Positions 1 to 6,884 of a stretch of DNA of 64,000 bases are shown piece after piece (position 1 is the first letter of the stretch; every line of letters begins with the position of its first letter). A program made the position numbers and the translations under genes. The DNA is from Microbacteriaceae bacterium PS02066 (GTDB taxonomy: Bacteria; Actinomycetota; Actinomycetes; Actinomycetales; Microbacteriaceae), in NCBI GenBank assembly GCA_029959545.1, contig JASCPH010000007.1, forward strand, positions 1 to 64,000, written 5' to 3'. Below the pieces are notes generated by a model, which worked only from the letters and a program-made list of their open reading frames with translations, ran no database searches and had not been told where the DNA came from.

Positions 1-80
1 TTTTTTAAACCCCCCCACCCCACCACCCCCCCCCCCCGGGCGCCCCCCCGGGGGGGGGGGGCCACCCCCCCCCCCCGCCA
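1..80. other. Low-complexity contig edge
   Basis: The first 80 bases are almost only runs of C and G with a short T/A run at the very start. This ends abruptly just before the fabF ribosome binding site. Nothing else in the window looks like it. In related genomes the acyl carrier protein gene would be expected here. The composition suggests low-quality assembly at a contig end, so no biological feature is called. Confidence 0.75.
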
Positions 81-100
81 CCCCGACTCGGAGACCGAAC

Positions 101-1339
101 ATGAGCACCGCCCGCATCGTCGTCACCGGCATCGGAGCCTCCTCCCCCCTCGGAGGAACGGCACCCGAGAGCTGGTCCGCCCTGCTGAACGGAGAGTCCG
201 GCACCCGCACTCTCGAGCACGACTGGGTGGAGCAGTACTCCCTCCCGGTGACCTTCGCCGCCGAGGCGAAGGTCCGCCCCGAGGAGGTTCTGGAGCGGCC
301 GATCGCCAAGCGCCTCGACCCCTCTTCTCAGTTCGCTCTCATCGCGGCCAAGGAGGCCTGGGCCGACGCCGGCGCGCCGGATGTCGCCCCGGAGCGTCTG
401 GGCGTCGACTTCGCCACCGGCATCGGCGGCGTCTGGACCCTTCTGGATGCCTGGGACACCCTGCGGGAGAAGGGCCCTCGTCGCGTCATGCCGATGACGG
501 TCCCGATGCTCATGCCCAACGCTGCCGCCGGCAACCTGTCGCTGCACTTCGGCGCCCGCGCATTCGCCCGCACCGTGGCCAGCGCGTGCGCCTCCAGCAC
601 GGAGTCCATCGTCAACGCGATCGAGCACCTCCGCGACGGGCTCGCCGACGTCGTCATCGCCGGCGGAACCGAATCGGCCATCCACCCCATCACGATCGCA
701 TCGTTCGCCTCCATGCAGGCGCTCTCCAAGCGCAACGACGATCCTGCCACGGCATCGCGGCCGACCAGCATCGACCGCGACGGCTTCGTCATGGGCGAGG
801 GTGCCGCGGCGCTGATCCTCGAGACCGAGGAGCACGCTCGCGCGCGCGGTGCGAAGATCTACGCGTACGTCGCCGGCGGCGGCGTCACGGCCGACTCGTA
901 CCACATCACCGCCAACGATCCTGAGGGCGCCGGCGCTGCGCGGGCGGTGGAGCTCGCGCTCGCGATGGCCGACGCATCCGTCGACGACGTGACCCACATC
1001 AACGCGCACGCCACGTCGACGCCCGTGGGCGACCCCAACGAGTACACCGCCCTCAAAGCGGTCTTCGGTGACCGCATCGACGACATCCCCGTGTCGGCGA
1101 CCAAGGCGTCCACGGGTCACCTTCTCGGCGGCACCGGTGCGCTCGAAGCGATCTTCACGATCCTCGCGATCAGCGAGCGGCAGGCACCACCGACGATCAA
1201 CATCACCGAGCAGGACCCGGCCGTGCCCTTCCGCGTGTCGGGTTCGGCTCAGCCGCTGGGCTCCGGCGACCAGCTCGCGATCAGCAACTCGTTCGGCTTC
1301 GGCGGTCACAACGCCGTCGTCGCGTTCTCGAACGTCTGA
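101..1339 (+). CDS. fabF: Beta-ketoacyl-ACP synthase II
   Basis: Condensing enzyme of type II fatty acid synthesis that adds malonyl-ACP to acyl-ACP in the cytoplasm. The 412-residue length is normal for FabF. The thiolase-fold Cys-His-His triad is visible: Cys163 in SACASS, His303 in NAHATSTPVGD and His340 in KASTGH, with the conserved lysine at 335. The C-terminal glycine-rich NSFGFGGHN motif is present. The ATG follows a GGAG-type ribosome binding site. The expected upstream acpP is missing because the sequence begins here. A strong hairpin terminator follows, and a DUF3145 gene converges on it, which is a common actinobacterial neighbourhood. Confidence 0.96.
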   Translation: MSTARIVVTGIGASSPLGGTAPESWSALLNGESGTRTLEHDWVEQYSLPVTFAAEAKVRPEEVLERPIAKRLDPSSQFALIAAKEAWADAGAPDVAPERLGVDFATGIGGVWTLLDAWDTLREKGPRRVMPMTVPMLMPNAAAGNLSLHFGARAFARTVASACASSTESIVNAIEHLRDGLADVVIAGGTESAIHPITIASFASMQALSKRNDDPATASRPTSIDRDGFVMGEGAAALILETEEHARARGAKIYAYVAGGGVTADSYHITANDPEGAGAARAVELALAMADASVDDVTHINAHATSTPVGDPNEYTALKAVFGDRIDDIPVSATKASTGHLLGGTGALEAIFTILAISERQAPPTINITEQDPAVPFRVSGSAQPLGSGDQLAISNSFGFGGHNAVVAFSNV

Positions 1340-1353
1340 CCCTCGCACCGACA

Positions 1354-1381
1354 GGCCCGGAGAGCAAACGCTCTCCGGGCC
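1354..1381 (+). terminator. fabF terminator hairpin
   Basis: An 11-bp perfect stem (GGCCCGGAGAG pairing with CTCTCCGGGCC) has a six-base loop and lies 15 bases after the fabF stop. The T-rich tract is weak, as is usual in high-GC actinobacteria. It may also stop transcripts arriving from the converging gene. Confidence 0.75.
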
Positions 1382-1472
1382 TTCGTCGTATCGGGCGGCG
1401 GTGCGCCTTCCCAGCGCCGGGACGAGGTCGACCGGCATCCGGTAGCAGCGCTCCCGCCGCCCGAGGTCTTGG

Positions 1473-1976
1473 TCAGCCGACCTTGTGCAACCACACCACC
1501 GGGGCCTCGTCGCCCGCCTGACGGAACGGCTCCAGCTCTTCGTCCCATGCTCCACCGAGGGCGACGCTGAGCTCACGCTGCAGTTCCACCGCGTCCCCCG
1601 CGGCGATCTCCATCGCGTAACGGATACGGTCTTCGCCGATCACCACGTTGCCTGCGGTGTCTGTCTGCGCGAAATGCACTCCGAGGTCCGGCGTATGCAT
1701 CCAGCGACCGCCGTCGCTGCGCGCGCTCGGATCTTCGGAGACTTCGAAGCGCAGATGCTCCCACCCGTGCATCGCGCTCGCGAGGGCCGCGCCGGTGCCG
1801 TTCGGGGCTTCCCAGTAGAACTCTGCGCGCCGGCTGCCAGGCAGCACCGGCTGATCGGACCACTCGAAGTTCACGGCACGCCCGAGGACACGCCCGACGG
1901 CCCACTCGAGGTGGGGACACAACGCCCGTGGCGCCGAGTGGATGAAGACCACTCCGCGCGCCATGTGTGCAGCCAT
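1473..1976 (-). CDS. DUF3145 family protein
   Basis: Small soluble protein of unknown function, recognised as the actinobacterial DUF3145 family by the N-terminal GVVFIHSAPRALCPHLEW segment and its position next to fabF. No catalytic motif is evident and there are no membrane segments. Three in-frame ATGs occur close together (1991, 1976, 1964). I chose 1976 because GGAGAG lies just upstream and homologues begin shortly before the GVVF segment; 1991, preceded by AGGGGAAG, is also possible. A good sigma-70-like promoter lies about 80 bases upstream. The linkage to fatty-acid synthesis genes hints at a lipid-related role, but this is inference. Confidence 0.85.
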   Translation of the reverse strand: MAAHMARGVVFIHSAPRALCPHLEWAVGRVLGRAVNFEWSDQPVLPGSRRAEFYWEAPNGTGAALASAMHGWEHLRFEVSEDPSARSDGGRWMHTPDLGVHFAQTDTAGNVVIGEDRIRYAMEIAAGDAVELQRELSVALGGAWDEELEPFRQAGDEAPVVWLHKVG

Positions 1977-2055
1977 TCTCTCTCCGATCATCAGGTGCGT
2001 CTTCCCCTACGACCTGACTCGGCGAACGAGCTGTGGATATGCGGTTGTCCCGGCC

Positions 2056-2084
2056 ATTATCTCCGGCGCACCTGAGAATCACAA
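2056..2084 (-). promoter_or_regulatory. Promoter of DUF3145 gene
   Basis: On the minus strand TTGTGA and GATAAT are separated by exactly 17 bases, a near-consensus housekeeping promoter. It reads toward the DUF3145 gene and would give a 5' leader of about 60-75 nt. Confidence 0.6.
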
Positions 2085-2100
2085 GTCTGTAACTCTCTGG

Positions 2101-2565
2101 ATGTCGGCATCCCGGCACGCGGCGCCGACAACCTTCCACGAAGGCGAGCCGAAGTCGTGGGAGCGGAGGACCGTCGCGTTCCCCACGTTCCTCGACGTCG
2201 CCCTCGCTGCGCTGTGCATCGGCAAGCGGCCCGATGACATCGTGTTCAGCGACGGACCGCACTACCTCCGTCAGCCGCGCACGCCGAAGTCCTGGTTGCT
2301 CACCGGGCTACGCGTCGCCGGCATCGAACGCCTCACCCCGCACGACCTGCGCCACACAGCCGCCTCTCTCGCGGTGTCAGCCGACGCGAACGTGAAGGTC
2401 CTGCAGCGGATGCTCGGCCACAAGTGCGCGGCCATGACACTCGACACCTACGCCGACCTCTTCGACGACGGCCGCGACGAGGTCGCCACGATGCTCGATT
2501 CCCAGGCCACCTCTTCCGCAGACGTGGGCAAACTGTGGGCAGAGCTCGGCATTCGAGGGTCCTGA
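2101..2565 (+). pseudogene. Truncated tyrosine recombinase (integrase) C-terminus
   Basis: Only the C-terminal half of a phage/island-type tyrosine recombinase is present. A KSWERRTVAFP segment matches the catalytic-core beta sheet, followed by HDLRHTAASL (box II Arg and first His), LGHKCAAMTLDTY (second His and the Tyr nucleophile). The N-terminal DNA-binding domain and the box I arginine are absent; similarity starts near 2,110. It stops about 50 bases from the 3' end of tRNA-Met, the usual place for an integrase next to its attachment site. I read it as the relic of an integrated element. An in-frame ATG at 2101 could still give a short, presumably inactive protein. Confidence 0.8.
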
Positions 2566-2574
2566 GGGTAAACA

Positions 2575-2612
2575 AAAAAGCCCCCCGATCAGGCTTTGCC
2601 TGTCGGAGGGCT
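2575..2612 (-). terminator. tRNA-Met terminator
   Basis: Minus-strand hairpin just downstream of the tRNA: AGCCCTCCGACAGGC pairs with GCCTGATCGGGGGGCT with few mismatches around an AAA loop, and is followed by TTTTTT. This is the clearest canonical rho-independent terminator in the window. Confidence 0.85.
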
Positions 2613-2616
2613 TGGG

Positions 2617-2690
2617 TAGGGCGGGTGGGACTTGAACCCACGATCGTCGGGTTATGAGCCCGCTGCCTTGACCAGCTTGGCCACCGCCCC
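2617..2690 (-). tRNA. tRNA-Met (CAU anticodon)
   Basis: Complete cloverleaf on the minus strand: acceptor GGGGCGG paired with CCGCCCT, D arm, anticodon stem GCGGG/CCCG around the loop CTCATAA, and T arm GTGGG TTCAAGT CCCAC. The anticodon is CAU. It is not an initiator (no GGG/CCC run of three in the anticodon stem as in tRNA-fMet), so it is elongator Met. The lysidine-modified tRNA-Ile(CAU) cannot be excluded by eye. CCA is not exactly encoded (the discriminator A is followed by CCC). Confidence 0.88.
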
Positions 2691-2704
2691 CTCTGACGAG
2701 AAGT

Positions 2705-3700
2705 TTATCGCGGCGGCGCGGTGTCTCCCCGGCTGCCTCGCTGCAAGGGCAGCTCCTGACTGTCGCTGATGACCTGCGGGTGGTTGCGAGTCAGAGAGAA
2801 CACACCATAGATCGCGATGAGACCGGCGACCACGAAGCCCGCGATCGCCCAGACGCCTGCGGTGGCCGCCTCCTGGAGGATGACGAGGCCGATGACGACC
2901 GCCACGATCGGATCGATGACGGTGAGCCCCGCGATGACCAGGTCAGGCGGCCCCACCGAGTACGCGGTCTGCACGAAGTAGGCACCGAGCGTCACGGCGA
3001 CCAGCAGCCCCACGATGCACAGGATCGAGAGCCAGCCGAAGTCGCCTTCCTGGATGTTCTTGATCACGACTTTCGCGAGGGTGGCGACGAACGCGTAGAG
3101 GACCCCCGCGGCGACGATGTAGAAAAGCGGACGCGCGTGCTTGCGCATCCACAGCCACCATGCCAGGGCGGTCAGCACCACCACGACCGCGAGCAGCCCG
3201 AGAATCGTCAGGAGCTCCGACTGCGAGATGGGCTGCTCCGTCGCGACGAAGGCCGCGATGGTGACGAAGATGAGGATGCCGCCCACGCATGCGATGATCG
3301 AGCGCACCGACGCCTTGGTCGGCTTATGTCCCGAGATCCTCGCATTGAGCAGCGTCGTGATCACGAGCGACACCGCACCCAGAGGCTGCACCAGGATCAG
3401 GGGCGCAAAGGCGAGCGCGGTCAACTGACAGGTGATGCCCAAGCCGAGCATCACCGTGCCTGCCACCCACGACGGCCGCCGCAGCAGCTGCAGGAGCTGC
3501 CCTCCACTGAGCCCGCTCGCGCCCGACGCGTTCGCGAGACGCTCGACCTTGACCACACCGCGGTGCTGGTACTGCGCGCCGAGCGACATGAACACCGCGC
3601 CGAGCAAGGCGATCGGGATGCCGATGAGGATGCCCGGGTCACGGAAGACGCCGACGAGGTCGTTGGCGACATCGTTCAGGATCACTTCCGCTGGGAGCAC
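2705..3700 (-). CDS. DMT-superfamily (NIPA/EamA-like) membrane transporter
   Basis: Polytopic inner-membrane protein of 331 residues with about nine or ten hydrophobic helices and a short charged C-terminal tail. The layout of two sets of helices, with GIPIALLGAVFMSLGAQYQHRG at the start and QPLGAVSLVITTLLNA after the third helix, resembles the DMT family and in particular NIPA-like putative Mg2+ transporters. The substrate cannot be assigned. The start is a GTG with no ribosome binding site but with TAGGGT six bases upstream, so the mRNA is probably leaderless. It is divergent from def. Confidence 0.75.
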   Translation of the reverse strand: MLPAEVILNDVANDLVGVFRDPGILIGIPIALLGAVFMSLGAQYQHRGVVKVERLANASGASGLSGGQLLQLLRRPSWVAGTVMLGLGITCQLTALAFAPLILVQPLGAVSLVITTLLNARISGHKPTKASVRSIIACVGGILIFVTIAAFVATEQPISQSELLTILGLLAVVVVLTALAWWLWMRKHARPLFYIVAAGVLYAFVATLAKVVIKNIQEGDFGWLSILCIVGLLVAVTLGAYFVQTAYSVGPPDLVIAGLTVIDPIVAVVIGLVILQEAATAGVWAIAGFVVAGLIAIYGVFSLTRNHPQVISDSQELPLQRGSRGDTAPPR

Positions 3701-3706
3701 CCTATG

Positions 3707-3737
3707 ACCCTAACCTCCGGCGTGCGCTGGGTAGGCT
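3707..3737. promoter_or_regulatory. Divergent leaderless promoters for transporter and def
   Basis: The minus strand carries TAGGGT (3707-3712) six bases before the transporter GTG. The plus strand carries TAGGCT (3732-3737) seven bases before the def GTG. Neither start has a Shine-Dalgarno sequence. The spacing places +1 at or next to each start codon. Confidence 0.6.
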
Positions 3738-3744
3738 CAGACAC

Positions 3745-4311
3745 GTGGCTGTCCTTCCGATTCGCATCATGGGCGATCCCGTCCTCCACTCCCCCGCCGC
3801 CCCCGTCGAGGAGGTGACCGACGAGATCCGCACGCTGGTCGCCGACATGTACGAGACGATGGACGCGGCCCCCGGCGTCGGTCTCGCCGCACCCCAGGTC
3901 GGTGTGGGCCTGCGCATCTTCACCTACACGTATCAGGACGACGAGGGCGCCGAGTGGCGCGGCGAGATCATCAACCCCGAGTTGTGGATGACCCCTCTCA
4001 TCCCCGGGGATCCGGACGAGGACGAAGAGTCCGAGGGGTGCCTCTCCTTTCCCGGCGAACGCTTTCCGCTGCGCCGCTCGGAGCGTGTCCGCGTGACGGG
4101 AACCGATCTCGAAGGCCGCCCGGTGTTCATCGAGGTCGACGGCTGGCGCGCTCGCATCCTGCAGCACGAGTTCGATCACCTCGACGGTGTCCTCTATGTC
4201 GATCGCCTCAGCGACTCTGACTGGAAGACGACGCAGAAGATCGCCCGCAAGCGCGGATGGGGACGCCCGGGAGCGTCCTGGCTCCCGGGCGTCGACGACC
4301 TCGAGGGCTGA
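3745..4311 (+). CDS. def: Peptide deformylase
   Basis: Removes the N-formyl group from nascent proteins at the ribosome exit. All three family motifs are present in a 188-residue chain: GVGLAAPQVG (44-53), EGCLS (97-101) and HEFDH (141-145). Cys99, His141 and His145 are the metal ligands and Glu142 is the catalytic acid. The start is a GTG with a -10-like hexamer seven bases upstream and no ribosome binding site. The last codons contain a perfect 12-bp inverted repeat that probably serves as the terminator toward the convergent flotillin-like gene, whose stop is only three bases away. Confidence 0.96.
   Translation: MAVLPIRIMGDPVLHSPAAPVEEVTDEIRTLVADMYETMDAAPGVGLAAPQVGVGLRIFTYTYQDDEGAEWRGEIINPELWMTPLIPGDPDEDEESEGCLSFPGERFPLRRSERVRVTGTDLEGRPVFIEVDGWRARILQHEFDHLDGVLYVDRLSDSDWKTTQKIARKRGWGRPGASWLPGVDDLEG
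4262..4293. terminator. Terminator-like hairpin inside the def 3' coding end
   Basis: GACGCCCGGGAG and CTCCCGGGCGTC form a perfect 12-bp stem around an eight-base loop within the final codons of def. Because def and the SPFH gene converge with a three-base gap, there is no room for an intergenic terminator. The hairpin could act in both directions. Confidence 0.55.
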
Positions 4312-4314
4312 GGC

Positions 4315-5733
4315 TCACGCCCCTTCGGGCGACGTGTCGGCGGCCGGAGCCGCTGCCGGCGTTGCGGGCGGGGTGTTCCGAGCCTGCGGCGCCGCGGCCT
4401 GGAGCTGCTCTCCCATCGCCTGACCGACGACACGGCCCTGGATGATCTCGGCGAGGTCGAGGCCGGTCGCGACCTTGACCGCATCGAAGGTGGCGCGCAG
4501 ACCCTGCGCCGACTCGGCCGCGAGGTGGCTGCTGGCGCCTTCTCCGCCGAGGACGGTGACGGAACCGACCTTGTCGTACCCCTTCGCGAACTCGGCCATC
4601 ATCGGGACGAGTGCCTCGAGAGCACGCTGCGCGAGCAGCGCCTGCTGGTTGCGGCTGAGCGCCTCCGCCTCGGCCTGGATCGCCGCAGCACGCGCCTCAC
4701 CCTCGGCACGGACGGCGTCGGCCTCCGCGTTGGCGCGCAGTCGCGTGGCGGCCGCATCCTGCTCGGCGATCTGCGCCTGAGCCTGTGCTGCCTTGACCTT
4801 GGCGTACGCGTCGGCATCGGCCGCGCGCTCACGCTCGTAGAGGTTGGCGTCGGCGACCTTCTTGATGTCGGCATCCAGTCGGGCCTGCTTGTTCTCGGCC
4901 TCCTGGAGCAGAACCGCCTGCTGCCGCTCGGCACGGGCGAGAGCCTCGGCCTGCTCCGCCTCGGCGTTGGCACGGCCGACCTCGGCCTGCGCGGCTGCCG
5001 TGTTCTTGTCGAGCGCGGTCTGCTCGATCAGGTTGGCCTCCTGCGTGGCGATCTGACGGGCTCGGATCTCGCGCTCGGCGTTGATCTTGGCGACCTCCGC
5101 CTCGCGCTTCACGCGCTCGACCTCGGTCGCGCCGAGAGCCGAGATGTAGCCGTTCTGGTCGGTGATGCCCTGGATCTGGAACGAGTCGAGGATGAGGCCC
5201 TGAGACGACAGATCGCTCTTGATGCCTTCGGCGATCTGGTCAGACAGCCGCTGGCGATCGCGCATCAGCTCTTCGACCGTGAGGGTCGCGACGACGCCGC
5301 GAAGTGCACCTTCGAGCTGTTCGGTCGTGAACTGCTCGATGGCCTTGTCCTGCGAGGCGAAGCGCTCGGCCGCACGGCGGACGGATTCGGGGTCGGAGCC
5401 GATCTTCACGAGAGCGACACCGCTGACGTTGACGGTGACGCCGTTGGAGGACTGCGCCGTCGGCTCCATCTTGATCTGACGGGCACGCAGGGAGATCATC
5501 TCACCACGCTGAGTCAGCGGGTTCACGATCGCACCACCCCCGGTGATCACCGTGATGCGCGAGTCACCGCTCGTGCTGCGCTGCTTCTTACCGACGATCA
5601 CGAGAGCCTCGTCGGCCTTTGCGACCCGGTACCAGGCGCGAATCAGGATCAGCACGATGACCAGGACGACGATCAGCACGATTCCGCCGACGATGGCCAG
5701 CAGCCCCATTGCTCCGAGTGCGGCGATATCCAT
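4315..5733 (-). CDS. Flotillin-like SPFH domain protein
   Basis: Membrane-scaffold protein of the SPFH (stomatin/prohibitin/flotillin) family, about 472 residues. An N-terminal hydrophobic helix (about residues 10-32) is followed by the SPFH domain. A long Ala/Glu/Arg-rich coiled coil (roughly 215-360, with EAE and RAEAEA repeats) comes next, then a variable Pro/Ala-rich tail. This matches bacterial flotillins (FloT/YuaG type), which organise membrane microdomains. I chose the ATG at 5733 because GGAAGG lies six bases upstream; the ATG at 5739 abuts that site. No NfeD partner gene is adjacent, although many flotillins have one. Confidence 0.88.
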   Translation of the reverse strand: MDIAALGAMGLLAIVGGIVLIVVLVIVLILIRAWYRVAKADEALVIVGKKQRSTSGDSRITVITGGGAIVNPLTQRGEMISLRARQIKMEPTAQSSNGVTVNVSGVALVKIGSDPESVRRAAERFASQDKAIEQFTTEQLEGALRGVVATLTVEELMRDRQRLSDQIAEGIKSDLSSQGLILDSFQIQGITDQNGYISALGATEVERVKREAEVAKINAEREIRARQIATQEANLIEQTALDKNTAAAQAEVGRANAEAEQAEALARAERQQAVLLQEAENKQARLDADIKKVADANLYERERAADADAYAKVKAAQAQAQIAEQDAAATRLRANAEADAVRAEGEARAAAIQAEAEALSRNQQALLAQRALEALVPMMAEFAKGYDKVGSVTVLGGEGASSHLAAESAQGLRATFDAVKVATGLDLAEIIQGRVVGQAMGEQLQAAAPQARNTPPATPAAAPAADTSPEGA

Positions 5734-5890
5734 GTGCATCCTTCCGGTCGCGGCGACGGACGCCTCACCCCGAAGCGTCTCCCCCTCACCCTATCCAGCG
5801 GCTATGCCGGACCCGGGACGGTTGTGGACGAGCACAGGGGCCCGGTACGCAGGCGCCCCCTGCGCTGTCACGGCGCTGAAAGGGCGCATG

Positions 5891-5921
5891 AAAAAAGACC
5901 CGGGGTGGAAGCCCGGGTCTC
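5891..5921 (-). terminator. tRNA-Asn terminator
   Basis: Minus-strand hairpin AGACCCGGG / CCCGGGTCT with a short loop is followed directly by TTTTTT, about 35 bases after the tRNA 3' end. Confidence 0.82.
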
Positions 5922-5956
5922 AGGTGAGAGCTGCGGTAGATAACGCAGTACTCTCG

Positions 5957-6029
5957 CTCCCCGGCTTGGACTCGAACCAAGAACCTATCGGTTAACAGCC
6001 GATTGCTCTGCCAATTGAGCTACCGAGGA
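5957..6029 (-). tRNA. tRNA-Asn (GUU)
   Basis: Complete cloverleaf: acceptor TCCTCGG pairs with CCGGGGA, the anticodon loop is CTGTTAA with anticodon GUU, and the T loop is TTCGAGT. The discriminator is G, as expected for tRNA-Asn. CCA is not encoded. Confidence 0.95.
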
Positions 6030-6081
6030 ATGCTGTCCTTCTTGCGAAGGCAACCCCACTATCGTAGCAAACTCCGCGGGC

Positions 6082-6852
6082 TCACGACGACACCAGACGA
6101 CGATCGGCCGACGACGAGGGCGTCCACTGCATCTGCGTCACGCCGTGTCCGAATCCCACCGCATGACCGCCTTGCATCACGAGCACGTCGGCGTCGAAGC
6201 TCGCGAGCGTCTCCGCTTCGTTGGCCACGAGCAGCAGTGAGGTACCCCGATCCCGGCGCCGCGCCTCGAACGCGGTACGCACGAGCTCCCGTCCCTCGAC
6301 GTCGAGGTTCGCCATCGGTTCGTCGGCGACTACCAGGCGCGGATCGAGCACAAGCGCTCGGGCGATCGCGACGCGCTGCCGCATGCCCGAGCTCAGCTCG
6401 TAAGGGAACTTGGACGCCGCCCCGATGCTCAGACCGAGCTCGTCGAGGAGCGTCACCACCCGCAGCTCGAGAGCACGGGCGTTCACCCGCCGCGCACGGC
6501 TCGTCACCGGTTCCGCCACGATCTCGGCCACCGTCAGCCGGGGCGGGAGTTGGGCACCGTCCTGCTGGCCGAGGTAGCCCGCGAAGACCGGAAGGGCGCG
6601 ACGACGGCGACCGCCGTGCCGCACCGACACCCCTTCGACCACGGCATCGCCGCCGACGACGTGGACGCCCTCATCCGCCTGCCCGGCCAGGACGGCCGCG
6701 AGCGTCGACTTCCCGGAGCCCGTCGAACCGACCAGTATGAGGGCTGCTCCGCGCTCCAGGCGGAAGGAGATGCCGTCGATCACACGCTCGTCGCTGCCGG
6801 CATGAGCGAGTGAGATGTCGCTGCAATCGATGCTGTGCGCGGCCTGATCCAT
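6082..6852 (-). CDS. ABC transporter ATP-binding protein (orphan)
   Basis: Single nucleotide-binding domain of about 256 residues. Walker A is GSTGSGKST, the signature loop is LSSGMRQRV (serine in place of the usual glycine in LSGGQ), and Walker B is LVVADEPMANLD. No permease or binding-protein gene lies nearby; dnaG is immediately upstream. Substrate and direction are therefore unknown. The sequence somewhat resembles oligopeptide/nickel-type ATPases. The ATG at 6852 has AGGA seven bases upstream; a GTG at 6867 is an alternative start. It may be co-transcribed with dnaG, 32 bases away. Confidence 0.82.
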   Translation of the reverse strand: MDQAAHSIDCSDISLAHAGSDERVIDGISFRLERGAALILVGSTGSGKSTLAAVLAGQADEGVHVVGGDAVVEGVSVRHGGRRRRALPVFAGYLGQQDGAQLPPRLTVAEIVAEPVTSRARRVNARALELRVVTLLDELGLSIGAASKFPYELSSGMRQRVAIARALVLDPRLVVADEPMANLDVEGRELVRTAFEARRRDRGTSLLLVANEAETLASFDADVLVMQGGHAVGFGHGVTQMQWTPSSSADRRLVSS

Positions 6853-6884
6853 GCAGTCATCCTGCACGCTGAGCGTCTGAATCG

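Noticed and set aside
1..80. C/G homopolymer runs as a possible G-quadruplex or repeat element.
   Set aside because: It sits at the sequence edge and has the look of low-quality assembly; the biology cannot be trusted.
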